Source: Blastocatellia bacterium
GTDB lineage: Bacteria > Acidobacteriota > Blastocatellia > Pyrinomonadales > Pyrinomonadaceae
Assembly (NCBI GenBank): GCA_016789145.1
Contig: JAEUQI010000032.1
Coordinates: 1 to 33,974 of the forward strand
Length of the DNA stretch: 33,974 bases
Direction: 5' to 3'
Each line of letters begins with the position of its first letter. Position 1 is the first letter of the stretch. The notes under the pieces are model-generated. The model saw nothing but the letters and a program-made list of their open reading frames with translations, made no database searches and was not told the DNA's origin. The translations under genes were made by a program, and so were the position numbers. Positions 24,131-33,394 of this stretch are shown one piece after another.

Positions 24131-27100
24131 TTATTTCGGCGGTTTTAAGAAATAGTTCGGGTAAAGTGTACGATTGAGATGGATAAGTTGTCTAAGCTCC
24201 GTGTTTGTAATTCCAGGATAAACGCGGCGCAACTCCCAAATATCGCGCGCCATCACTTGCCTAACGCTACTGAATCCTTCTGTATTTGTGCTTAGTCGTC
24301 CGACGCCGGGTATATTGATCCTATGACCTTCCCGCGGCACCAAAATCGAAATTGCAAAGCTAGGCTCATAATCAGGAACAAACCGTTTCATCAAAGCGCT
24401 TTGAGGAGCGTGATGAGCGTCCAGTCCCGTCCCAGCGGCTTTCTTGGTGAGCTGCGAGTGTTGTCCCGACATGAATTTTCGAGCAGTTTCGCCAACCTGT
24501 TTCGCCAACTTTACAGGATTTTTCCCCATTTCCAAATGCCTTGGATCGTCCTTGAGTCCTAGCCATATGTCCATTCTATCGCGCTCGCCCTGTCTAACTC
24601 GCAGAATGTCGAGCATGAGTTTCTGATCGCTCGAAAACCCTGAAGAGGAATGAAGACTTCTCGTAAGATCGTCCCACGCCGCCTGACCAATTGTTGCAAC
24701 TGAGAAGTCCGTTCTGATTCCGTTTGCACCCAGATGACTTGCCGTCTGATCCTCCCAGAGAATGTACTCATTCGAGTATCTACTCCAAAAACTGCATGTG
24801 TAGACCCTACAAAGGTCAGTAAAGCCAATTCCGTTCTCGGCATTCAGTTCGTCTTCCGATTTGAAATAGCGAACTTCTGTGCCGTTATCTACCGACCTAC
24901 GGGCCCAAATACCTCCGTCCGTTCCGGTAGGGTCCGTGCATACTATCGGGTTATTAAGACAATACGTATACCTATTCCAAGTTTGCGGTACATCAGACCT
25001 CCCGCTCGACATTAGTGGATCGACTGCCGTAAATCTACCAAATGAGCCGACGTAGATACGCTCTTCGGCGAAATCAAGTGAGGTCTCGGTGTCTTTTTGG
25101 TAGCCAGTGAACTTTAGCCTTACGCTGTCTGTCGTCGAACTGTATCGGTTTGCCGAAGTTCGCGATCCTACCCCTGCGAGCAAGTCTTCACCGAATGGAA
25201 GGAAGTCTCGTCGTGACGAAACTTGGCCGTTTGCATCAGTTAACACGCGAGGTGAATCTAGATGATCTGCCATCAAGTAGCTTATCGAAGGCGATGTCGA
25301 TGTTTGGGTTGAATACTCAGCGACAAGCTTTCCGTTTGAGTAGACAAAGATCGTGGTTTCGGAGTTTGTGATCTTTTTAACACGTTTTCCTTCGCCGTCG
25401 TAGAAATATCGACCGATAGTATTGTTGTTGGCGTCTTTAACTACCGTCTGCTTGTTGTCACCGTTGAACGTAAACTGGCGACCCTCGCCATCTCGAATTA
25501 GATTTCCGTTAAGGTCGTAATCGAAATTCGTTCCCGTTTCGTCAAAACGGTTCGTCGCCTCGATAATCGCGGGATTGACCGAAGCTGGATTGCCGCCGAT
25601 GTTTTGGGTGAACGAGGTGCGATTGCCGTAGCGGTCGTAGCCCCAGACTTGGAACCAATTGGCAACGGAGTTTGCGGTTTCGGTGGCTTCTGTTATTCGA
25701 TAAAGAGCATCGTATTTGTAAGATTGGACTAGAGGATGAGCCAATCCGTTGAACGAAAGGGTCTGTTTCGCGATGTTGCCTGTGTTCTTGTTGGTGTCAA
25801 CAGTTCCGTCAGCATTCAGCTCGCCGTACTCGTATTGAGTCTTCCAAGTGCCAGCATCACTCGCCGAAGCCCCAAGCCCGAGCTCTGTAACCTGCATACG
25901 ATTGTTGAACTTTGCAGTTTCCCAACGCCCATTGCCTAGCTTCATCTGTGAGATTCCACCCGACGCCGTATACGAGAAATTCGACACGAACGGAGCATTC
26001 ACCGAAGTGGAATTCTTCTTACTCGTAACCTTAGCAAGGTCACCGTCGGGCTCGAACTCATTCGTGACCTTACGTCCCGACGGATACTCTTCTTCGACCA
26101 ATGCACCTGCGAAGTTGTAGGTATATCTCGACGTATAGTTGTTTCCGTCCGTGACCTGAGCCGATTGCGTCACTCGGCCAAAGTTATCAAAAAGCTGATA
26201 CTCCGTAGCCGAGACGGTACTTGAAACTTTAGTCAGTTTCCCTTTGGCAAAGTTCGGATTCTGAGGCGCGGCTAGACCTTTACCGTCGTAGCGGAACTCC
26301 ACGCTCGGAGTAGTCACTCCGCTTGGTTCGTTCGAGTATGTTCGTGAAGTAACACGACCGGCTCTATCGTATGTGTTGGTTATGACCGTACCGTTCGCAT
26401 CGGTCGCGGTCAGGACATTGCCCAATAGGTCGTAAGTGAATCCCGCAGTCCATTGTCCCGAAGTATTATATGCATCGGACATGTTGAGGCCAGTATTAAC
26501 CTCTTGCTCAGGCTGGCGGACTCGCAGCAGGCGGCCGAGGGCGTCGTATTTGAACCAGCGTTTCTGCACGCCTTGGGTAACCTCGACCATCTTGCCGAAT
26601 ACGTCGTATTTGTAGCTCGTCGCCTGCACCGGCGTCGCCAAAGCACCAAGATCGCTGTCCTCAGACACACTGATGCCCGTAGGCTCGTCAACGCGTATCA
26701 ACTGCCCAAGAGCATTCGTAATAGACCGCCCACGCCGCCCGCTGGCGTCTTTGGTAGAAACAACCGTGCCAACGTAGTCCGTGACATTGGAAATGCCAAA
26801 CGAAGTGATACCAAGGCTCGTGAGGTTAGAGTTGTTATTCGTGGCTGCAGTAGCGATCTCAGCATCCGTCGCCGGTGCAAACGTCTCAACCGCCCGCCCC
26901 GCAACGTCATAACGCGTTTTTGACCAATACTTTGTATCGCCAATACGATACGGATTAGTAACACGCTCTACGCGACCCAATAGATCATAGTGCGTCTCAA
27001 CAAAGATATCCCCCTGACTATCCGTCGCCAGTGTCTTAATCGTCCTACCAAGCGAATCCGCAAACGTCGTCGCCTCATCCCAATTCACCACATCGATCTG

Positions 27101-29905
27101 CTTGCGCACCTTAACGAACAAATTGCCCGGCGTATCGCCATAGATCGTCTGCGTCTCCGGCGCAGTGAAATTAACCGCGTACGACCGCGTCGGCCTCAGA
27201 AGCGGATCATCGTACTCTGTCGCCGTAATCTGCCCAAAATCATTGGTCACCGTCAACGGCAATCCTGTATTGAAATCGTAAGTAGTCGAAACCGTCGAAC
27301 CCTGATTCGTCCCCGTCGTGTTGGTCGAATCAGGAGCCGGCGTAGTCACACTGGTCGGATAGGCGTACTTATAGGTCGAACTATACTGGGTCTCAACGAA
27401 CTTCGAAGCGTCACCACTCGCATCCCAAACCTTGCGGACGTTTCCGAAGTTATCATACATCGTATGACTCTCTAGCCAAGTGTTCGATTCTTTAACCCAA
27501 GTACGGGTGGTTGTAACATTTCCACGAAGTGTCGAGCCCGGATCGACCCAATTCGTAGTTGTGTAGTTAAAATCACGATATGCGGCTTCATCATAAACCA
27601 TCTCAGATTTCGCTAGGACGTTCGCTAGATTCGTTGAATCCGGATTGGCTGGATTCAAAACCCTTGACTCGACAGGTAGCCCGATAATGCCTCGAGCTTT
27701 ATAATTCGAATCGTACGAGCAATCCGTCTCTGATGCAGAAGATACGGTTGACGGATTGAAGTACGACAGAATCTGATCAATCGTTCCTGACTCCGCCAAC
27801 GCGGGTGGAATGCTCTTATACACATGAGTTTTCGAACTTTTTACATTCAAGTGAGAAAAATATTCTGGATCGGTGTGTCCATTGCTGTCAAACATTTTTT
27901 CGGACAATGTTGCAAGAGCATTACTGCCTTCAATAAAGATCGAAACACTCTTTTCAATGCGGGGATCTCTCACTGCAGAAGGCCATCCTCCTGCTCTTGG
28001 CGGTGCAACCGTCCATTTATTTAATGTACGAAAACGCATGTTACCCGCCTCATCAAATGTTCTTTCTTCGTAAGGCTTTCCATCGAGAGGATTTACGAAT
28101 CCATACTTCACAGTGTCGGAATCACTGCTATAAAGCATCCTCTCAGTTTTGGCTCCGCTTGCTAACGGATCATTTGCTTTAGGTGCAATAGAAACCACTT
28201 TATACTGGGTGTTTGGGGATGCTGACTCTGCCGCATAACTCCACCGTTGCTGAAGTTCTCCTGTCGCATTGTAAACACGACGTTCTATGACCCCTCGATT
28301 GGTCTGATCGTACGCCATTCCGTCAAACCCTCCCATAGGGACAATTGATCCATAGGTGAATTTCTCGTAGCTCCCTGACGGATAAGTGATCTTCGTTATT
28401 TCACCAAAGTGGTTGTACTTGAACGTGTAAATTTGGTCGTTGGGAAGTTTTATCGATGCAAGTACAACTGGATTAAATCGGACACCTACTGCGCTTGATG
28501 GCCCGACTCCCAAAAACGGGTTGCATGCCCTGACTCCAAACCCATTCTGCGGAAAAAGCACCTCGTTTGCCGGGTCGTTAATGTCATTTGGATTAGCCAA
28601 CAAATTTCCATAGGTGCTGCCGAAGCAGAATTGTCTTGTGTAATAAAAGGAGTTTTGATTTGAAAGTTCTGGATCGAGAGCCCCATTAGGACTGCCGCAG
28701 TTCGTATTATTCTGAGATGAACAGCCTACTGGCTTAAGATGGAGCCAGTCTAACTCAAAGGTTTTTGGGGGCGCCCCGTCTAAGCTCGGCAATGCCACGT
28801 GCCGTTTCCCTTCTCTTTGCTCTTGGGTCAAGTAGTTCTTACTTAACGGGTCGACAAATTCTCGTCCGAGTGTGTCGGTACGAAAGTCAACAGGCGTTCC
28901 GTTCTGCACCTGCGAGGAAAAGGTGCTTCGATTTCCGTTAACGTCTGTGTAAGCGGTGGCCTCATAAATCGTGATCTGATCTGGGCCTTCAGTCGGTGTG
29001 GCCGTAAAGGAAAACTGATTCCCATCAGGCAGATAGAGAGTGCTTCCCGATGTCGATCTATCGAGCTTCATGCCAGATCCATCGACAGCAATAAAATTTC
29101 CAATATTATCTTCGGTCGTGCCAAGATGAGTCGCGTCTGATTTTCGAAACTCGTGCGTGGATCCGTTTCCCATTCTAACGTGCACTCGTTTGACGTTATA
29201 AAGGGTCGGCCCTTGAGGAGGCTGAGGCGGAGTGCATGGGCCACTTTCCGGTGCTCCGGGCCCACCTGTTTCGCAATAAACTATCGTCCATCCTCCGGTG
29301 CATACATAAGGTTCGCATACTCCGTCCCAGCAAGCATTAGTCCATCCATTACAAACCGTTCCACAAGCAGATGCGTAATTCGAGGAGCCTCCACTAACTG
29401 CATCGAGAATCGAATTCTCGGCAAAACTGTTGAATCCAGCAACGTCCAAAAACATATCGTTGTATGGCTTGCCTTGATCAGTGTAAGACTGAAACTTTTC
29501 TTCAATAACCGGAGCAGCGAGCGAGCTTGTCCATCCGGCATTACTTCGCTCGGCAAACACAGGTCGCACCTGTGTCTGAAATACTTGTGTGCAGCTATAG
29601 GGAAGTCGGTACGGATAAGTGATCGATTCGTCCATACGCCAAACTTTCGACGAATAGTTGATATTCACGGGGAACGAGTTTCCATTGCGTCCCGGATAAC
29701 TCATCAAACCAACCTCGAGTTCCATTGCAAGCGTCGATGGATTAATGCGAGCCAAGCTTTTGAAATTTTGATCAGGCTTGTGAGCGGTCTCTTTGTTCTG
29801 TGGGCTTGACACACCCCCTTGAGCGACGCCAACAATGGACCCCGCCGTTATCGCGAGAATGATTGAAATCGCTATTACCAATTGGGATTTTATGTAGCTG
29901 ATCAT
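24131..29905 (-). CDS. RHS-repeat protein with C-terminal toxin-like domain
   Basis: Start chosen at 29905 (MISYIKSQLVIAISII), which has AGGAG seven bases upstream and opens a signal peptide; a longer frame from 30106 would run into the preceding gene. The protein has 1924 residues. A Cys-rich segment (about 172-215) lies near the N-terminus, then many RHS/YD repeats (about 550-1560, for example YDALGRLLRVRQPEQE) that should form the hollow beta-barrel shell. The RHS-associated core ends with NRYTYCLNNPIVCTDPTG (DPTG at 1658-1661). The last 263 residues are a variable C-terminal domain with DAHHAPQ (His1831, His1832) and EGHR (His1861), suggestive of an HNH/EndoVII-like nuclease. No VgrG, PAAR or Tc partner is adjacent. 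Confidence 0.92.
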   Translation of the reverse strand: MISYIKSQLVIAISIILAITAGSIVGVAQGGVSSPQNKETAHKPDQNFKSLARINPSTLAMELEVGLMSYPGRNGNSFPVNINYSSKVWRMDESITYPYRLPYSCTQVFQTQVRPVFAERSNAGWTSSLAAPVIEEKFQSYTDQGKPYNDMFLDVAGFNSFAENSILDAVSGGSSNYASACGTVCNGWTNACWDGVCEPYVCTGGWTIVYCETGGPGAPESGPCTPPQPPQGPTLYNVKRVHVRMGNGSTHEFRKSDATHLGTTEDNIGNFIAVDGSGMKLDRSTSGSTLYLPDGNQFSFTATPTEGPDQITIYEATAYTDVNGNRSTFSSQVQNGTPVDFRTDTLGREFVDPLSKNYLTQEQREGKRHVALPSLDGAPPKTFELDWLHLKPVGCSSQNNTNCGSPNGALDPELSNQNSFYYTRQFCFGSTYGNLLANPNDINDPANEVLFPQNGFGVRACNPFLGVGPSSAVGVRFNPVVLASIKLPNDQIYTFKYNHFGEITKITYPSGSYEKFTYGSIVPMGGFDGMAYDQTNRGVIERRVYNATGELQQRWSYAAESASPNTQYKVVSIAPKANDPLASGAKTERMLYSSDSDTVKYGFVNPLDGKPYEERTFDEAGNMRFRTLNKWTVAPPRAGGWPSAVRDPRIEKSVSIFIEGSNALATLSEKMFDSNGHTDPEYFSHLNVKSSKTHVYKSIPPALAESGTIDQILSYFNPSTVSSASETDCSYDSNYKARGIIGLPVESRVLNPANPDSTNLANVLAKSEMVYDEAAYRDFNYTTTNWVDPGSTLRGNVTTTRTWVKESNTWLESHTMYDNFGNVRKVWDASGDASKFVETQYSSTYKYAYPTSVTTPAPDSTNTTGTNQGSTVSTTYDFNTGLPLTVTNDFGQITATEYDDPLLRPTRSYAVNFTAPETQTIYGDTPGNLFVKVRKQIDVVNWDEATTFADSLGRTIKTLATDSQGDIFVETHYDLLGRVERVTNPYRIGDTKYWSKTRYDVAGRAVETFAPATDAEIATAATNNNSNLTSLGITSFGISNVTDYVGTVVSTKDASGRRGRSITNALGQLIRVDEPTGISVSEDSDLGALATPVQATSYKYDVFGKMVEVTQGVQKRWFKYDALGRLLRVRQPEQEVNTGLNMSDAYNTSGQWTAGFTYDLLGNVLTATDANGTVITNTYDRAGRVTSRTYSNEPSGVTTPSVEFRYDGKGLAAPQNPNFAKGKLTKVSSTVSATEYQLFDNFGRVTQSAQVTDGNNYTSRYTYNFAGALVEEEYPSGRKVTNEFEPDGDLAKVTSKKNSTSVNAPFVSNFSYTASGGISQMKLGNGRWETAKFNNRMQVTELGLGASASDAGTWKTQYEYGELNADGTVDTNKNTGNIAKQTLSFNGLAHPLVQSYKYDALYRITEATETANSVANWFQVWGYDRYGNRTSFTQNIGGNPASVNPAIIEATNRFDETGTNFDYDLNGNLIRDGEGRQFTFNGDNKQTVVKDANNNTIGRYFYDGEGKRVKKITNSETTIFVYSNGKLVAEYSTQTSTSPSISYLMADHLDSPRVLTDANGQVSSRRDFLPFGEDLLAGVGSRTSANRYSSTTDSVRLKFTGYQKDTETSLDFAEERIYVGSFGRFTAVDPLMSSGRSDVPQTWNRYTYCLNNPIVCTDPTGTDGGIWARRSVDNGTEVRYFKSEDELNAENGIGFTDLCRVYTCSFWSRYSNEYILWEDQTASHLGANGIRTDFSVATIGQAAWDDLTRSLHSSSGFSSDQKLMLDILRVRQGERDRMDIWLGLKDDPRHLEMGKNPVKLAKQVGETARKFMSGQHSQLTKKAAGTGLDAHHAPQSALMKRFVPDYEPSFAISILVPREGHRINIPGVGRLSTNTEGFSSVRQVMARDIWELRRVYPGITNTELRQLIHLNRTLYPNYFLKPPK

Positions 29906-29970
29906 CTGTAAACTCCTAATTTCAAAGACTTCGTTAACATTAACAAGGATAAGTTTGAAAGACGTAATAC

Positions 29971-31128
29971 TTATCTTCTCCAGAAAGCGGGCACTGGGAT
30001 GTCGTACAAGATGCCCCATTGGACTGTTCGTGGTGTGTTGTTTAGGCCGGATTGACGGATGAACCAGTTGCCAAGTGTTCCAGTGGGTGAATCTGTTGGT
30101 CGCCAAACGGCTATGTCAGTTTTGCCGTCGCCGTCGTAGTCGTTATGGACCGCTATGTCGCTTGACTCTTGCCAGGGGACGGTGACTAGACCGTTTGCGA
30201 CCGTTCCGCCTAAACCGGCGGTGTTACCGGAGCTAGGTTTTATGATCCAGTTTGCTCCACTTCGAACTGCGTAATCCGCCTTGCCGTCGCCGTCGTAATC
30301 TGCGCCAACGGACGCCGTACCAGCACCTAAGGCAACGGCTTGTGGGGCCGAATTGCTAGTATTTATCGAGTAATAGGTTGTATTCGAAGGTCGAAATACT
30401 GCGATGTCTGCCCGGCCATCCCCGTCGTAATCTGCCGGAGCAGGAACGTCCCCGTTTGTGCCATAGTTTTGGTAAACGGCCAAGCCCGTAGAGCTGTGAA
30501 CGATGTACCAAGTTCCGTCGCTTGGTCTCCACACGGCTCGATCAGTTTTACCGTCGCCGTCGAAGTCCGCCGCAACGCGTTTGTCGCTACTGAGACCCCA
30601 GGCGAGAACGGGCATCCAAGCATTATCGCTTGATCGCAGCACGTACCATTCGCCGGTCGAATTACGAAATATCGAGAAATCTGTCTTACCGTCACCGTCA
30701 TAGTCGCCGGGTACAGGTTCATCGCCGGTCAATCCCCATGCCTGAGCATACTGTGGCGTACTTGAACTGCCCAAGACCCACCAAACACCGCTCGATGGCC
30801 TCCAAACTGCGAGATCAGCAGGCGGTGTTTCGTTTGCGTTGGCATCGACGACGGCGAGCATGCGGCTGCCAGCGTAGATGTACTCCTTTGCGAGTTGTGG
30901 CGTCGGATTAGGCAATGGAGCCGCGAGAGGGTTCCACGTCGAACCGGCGTTCTTTGGCAGTTTTGAGCCAAACCAGCCGAACTTCTCGCCGGTCATCGCG
31001 TCGGTTCGAGGCAGCCAGCCGTTGCGGCCAAATACGCCTATCGCGATCAACAATAAGAGTACGGACGCAGATAGATACACGAATATACGCTTGCGCTTCG
31101 CGCTTGAGGCAGTTCGAGCTTCGGACAT
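29971..31128 (-). CDS. FG-GAP repeat protein, membrane-anchored
   Basis: Start taken at 31128 (MSEARTASSAKRKR) because AAGAGGAG lies about ten bases upstream; the frame could extend to 31185 without a ribosome site. About 385 residues. A basic N-terminus and one hydrophobic helix (about 13-32) anchor or export it. The rest is a propeller of FG-GAP/VCBS-type repeats, with five calcium-binding loops D-x-D-G-D-G-K/R-x-D (such as DYDGDGKTDFSIF and DFDGDGKTDRAVW) plus a degenerate first one, spaced about 48 residues. Each repeat also has W/YxV strands. It stops 65 bp before the RHS start on the same strand, so the two may be co-transcribed and act together outside the cytoplasm. Confidence 0.9.
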   Translation of the reverse strand: MSEARTASSAKRKRIFVYLSASVLLLLIAIGVFGRNGWLPRTDAMTGEKFGWFGSKLPKNAGSTWNPLAAPLPNPTPQLAKEYIYAGSRMLAVVDANANETPPADLAVWRPSSGVWWVLGSSSTPQYAQAWGLTGDEPVPGDYDGDGKTDFSIFRNSTGEWYVLRSSDNAWMPVLAWGLSSDKRVAADFDGDGKTDRAVWRPSDGTWYIVHSSTGLAVYQNYGTNGDVPAPADYDGDGRADIAVFRPSNTTYYSINTSNSAPQAVALGAGTASVGADYDGDGKADYAVRSGANWIIKPSSGNTAGLGGTVANGLVTVPWQESSDIAVHNDYDGDGKTDIAVWRPTDSPTGTLGNWFIRQSGLNNTPRTVQWGILYDIPVPAFWRR

Positions 31129-31571
31129 GGTGGAGTGCTCCTCTTGGTTCAGTTGTCGAAAACTAGTCTTGTGAAGATCTACCAACGGCTGTCAACGGTT
31201 GAGGGCCGTCAGAGGGATCGGGAATTGTCTAATTATTGACGGAAGCGTACGCCCGTTCGTTGTAGATGTCAAGAACTTTTTTTTACGATGTGCGAAATGT
31301 TCGATCTTCCTTCAACGAAGAATGACTTTTCTACTCAGTTTAGGTTGTTAGTGCCGTAACCGATCAGAAATCTTAGTAACAGGTTGAGATTGTTGTCTGG
31401 CAATTACCTACCGTTCGAAAACAATGCGGCATTTCTTATTAGTTCGAAAGGAAACTAGTCAATAAATTCCCTAAGATTGCGACCGAACACGGGATGCTTT
31501 TGAAGAAATGACCTTTGTTCTCAAACAAAGTGCATTTGCTGGCCAACAAAGTATGTAGGTTCTAAGAACGG
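31129..31571. promoter_or_regulatory. Intergenic region upstream of the FG-GAP/RHS operon
   Basis: This gap of 443 bp has no credible gene. It must hold the promoter of the FG-GAP gene. A T-rich run (TTTTTTTT) lies near 31278-31284. The two-unit dyad repeat at 31514-31550 lies at its far end, close to the response regulator stop. Confidence 0.5.
31514..31550. repeat. Two dyads in 21-bp phase, like the 11.8-kb array
   Basis: TTTGTT-CTCA-AACAAA (centre 31521/22) and the imperfect TTTGCTGG/CCAACAAA (centre 31542/43) lie exactly 21 bases apart. Both fit the dyad TTTGTTNNNNAACAAA seen in the array at 11757-11917, apart from two mismatches in the second. It is about 386 bases upstream of the FG-GAP gene start. 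Confidence 0.6.
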
Positions 31572-32915
31572 CTACTTGATCCCAAGATTCCGCATCCTGC
31601 GATACAGGTGACTGCGGTCGACGCCCATTTCTTCGGCGGCTCGGGAGACGTTGCCGTCGTGTTGGGCGAGTTTGTGTTGGATGAACTCGCGTTGGTAGGC
31701 GTCGGTGGCGTCTTTGAAATTCTGGAAACGGAACGAGCCTGACGGAGCTTCGGTCGAATTTTCGAGCGGCGGAAGATCGTCAGCGTCGATGGTCGTTTTG
31801 CTGGTAAGGATCGCGACACGCTCGACGGTGTTACGAAGTTCGCGGACATTGCCGGGCCACGAATATGCCTTGAGCCTATCGATCGCGGCGTCGGTATATG
31901 TCCGCTGCGGCCTGCCGTATTCGTTCGCGTAACGCTGATCGAAATGAGCGACGAGCATCGGAATGTCTTCGGTTCGCTCGCGAAGCGGCGGCACCTGGAA
32001 CGGAATGACGTTGAGCCGATAGAACAGATCGGCGCGGAATTCGCCGCCTTCGATCAGCGAATCGAGCGGCTTGTTCGTCGCCGAAATGACGCGGACATCG
32101 ACCGAAACAGGCGTGTTGCTGCCGACAGGCTCGAACCGCTGTTCCTCGAGTACTCGCAGCATCTTCGCCTGAACACGCGGCGACATATCGCCGATCTCGT
32201 CAAGGAAAATGGTCGCTCCGTCGGCTATCTCAAACTTCCCTTTCTTAGCTTTGACGGCACCCGAGAACGCACCTTTGGCGTGGCCGAACAGCTCGGATTC
32301 GACGAGTTCCTCAGGGATCGCAGCCGAATTTATCTCGACGAACGCCGCTCCTTTGCGTTTCGATTGGGCGTGAATGGCACGAGCGACAAGCTCTTTGCCG
32401 GAGCCGCTTTCGCCCGAAATAAGCACGCGGCCGTCGGTCGGGGCGACGATCGAGATCTGCTTTCTGAGAGCACGCATCGCGACCGATTCGCCGATCATCA
32501 CGTACTGCTCAGCGATCTCGCTCATCAATTGAGCATTGGTGATCTCAAGCTGATGCTGGCGAATTGCGTTCTTGACCGTCACGACGGTGCGTTCGAGACT
32601 CAACGGTTTTTCGACGAAATCGAACGCACCCAACTTAGTCGCACGAACCGCCGTCTCGATATTGCCATGGCCCGAGATCATAACAACCGCCGATTCGACG
32701 CCGTCTTTCTTGAGCTGCTCCAACGTCTCCAGCCCATCAATACCGTCGCCGAGCCAGATGTCGAGCAAGATGCACGCAAAGGTACCTTTACGAGCCGCCT
32801 CGAGACCGTCTTCGCCGGTAGCAACGGAAGACACAGCAAAACCTTCGTCCGAAAGTACGGCAGAGAGCGTGTCGCGGATCCCGCGTTCATCGTCAATGAT
32901 TAGGACTGAATTCAT
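31572..32915 (-). CDS. NtrC-class sigma-54 response regulator
   Basis: A 447-residue regulator with three domains. The receiver (1-120) has the acidic pair D8-D9, phospho-acceptor D52 (ILLDIWLGD) and the K103 of VEKP. The AAA+ sigma-54 activator domain (about 138-375) has Walker A GESGSGKE (168-175), the sigma-54 contact loop as GAFSGA (215-220) in place of the usual GAFTGA, and Walker [11 protein letters not shown] Fis-type helix-turn-helix (about 420-446, [20 protein letters not shown]) ends the protein. The architecture matches NtrC/NtrX. Its start overlaps the small membrane gene by 23 bases, and a histidine kinase lies further upstream in the same operon. It should activate sigma-54 promoters; targets are unknown. 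Confidence 0.95.
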   Translation of the reverse strand: MNSVLIIDDERGIRDTLSAVLSDEGFAVSSVATGEDGLEAARKGTFACILLDIWLGDGIDGLETLEQLKKDGVESAVVMISGHGNIETAVRATKLGAFDFVEKPLSLERTVVTVKNAIRQHQLEITNAQLMSEIAEQYVMIGESVAMRALRKQISIVAPTDGRVLISGESGSGKELVARAIHAQSKRKGAAFVEINSAAIPEELVESELFGHAKGAFSGAVKAKKGKFEIADGATIFLDEIGDMSPRVQAKMLRVLEEQRFEPVGSNTPVSVDVRVISATNKPLDSLIEGGEFRADLFYRLNVIPFQVPPLRERTEDIPMLVAHFDQRYANEYGRPQRTYTDAAIDRLKAYSWPGNVRELRNTVERVAILTSKTTIDADDLPPLENSTEAPSGSFRFQNFKDATDAYQREFIQHKLAQHDGNVSRAAEEMGVDRSHLYRRMRNLGIK

Positions 32916-33375
32916 CTCTTTGAATCAACGCAACAATCGAGGTAGTCAGAAATCGAATCGCACTAAAAATTAGGTATAGCCGCGCGTGAAGAAAAATTGG
33001 ATCCATCTTCGAAAGATCGTAAACTGCGAAACCTATGTTTGGACCAAACCAATTCTCGTAATATGCAATATAAATTATTGAAAGTGAAACTGCACAAAGC
33101 CAACTCAACTGCGAGAAAATGTACTTATCTTTCGTTCGACTGAAAAAGGAAGCAAATCTAACTATGAATGCAAAAAGGACGACAAACGCAAATGGCAGTC
33201 TTACCGATTCTATTGCGATTATGTCCGCGTTCAGCGTATTCCAAAGTTCATAAATCAATCTCACCGTGTGGATATTTTGATATGCGACAAAAACGACCAC
33301 CCAAACCGCGCCGAGCATCGAAAGAACGCGAGTTCTTACCATGAGTTCTTGAAGGCTTGAGTTAAATCTTTCCAC
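32893..33375 (-). CDS. Small multi-pass membrane protein between kinase and regulator
   Basis: Start uncertain: GTG at 33375 (160 residues) or ATG at 33342 (149 residues); neither has a clear ribosome site. Four hydrophobic helices are visible, counted from the ATG: about residues 8-24 (LSMLGAVWVVVFVAY), 48-66 (LPFAFVVLFAFIVRFASFF), 78-94 (WLCAVSLSIIYIAYY) and 122-140 (LYLIFSAIRFLTTSIVALI). No family is recognised. It begins about 20 bases after the kinase stop and ends 23 bases inside the response regulator gene. It is clearly richer in A/T than both neighbours, suggesting a later insertion into a two-component operon. Confidence 0.75.
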   Translation of the reverse strand: MERFNSSLQELMVRTRVLSMLGAVWVVVFVAYQNIHTVRLIYELWNTLNADIIAIESVRLPFAFVVLFAFIVRFASFFSRTKDKYIFSQLSWLCAVSLSIIYIAYYENWFGPNIGFAVYDLSKMDPIFLHARLYLIFSAIRFLTTSIVALIQRDEFSPNH

Positions 33376-33394
33376 GTTACTTTGCGAAATGACT

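Noticed and set aside
29906..30106. Longer N-terminus of the RHS protein (67 more residues)
   Set aside because: It would overlap the FG-GAP gene and hide the signal peptide; the ATG at 29905 has an AGGAG site.
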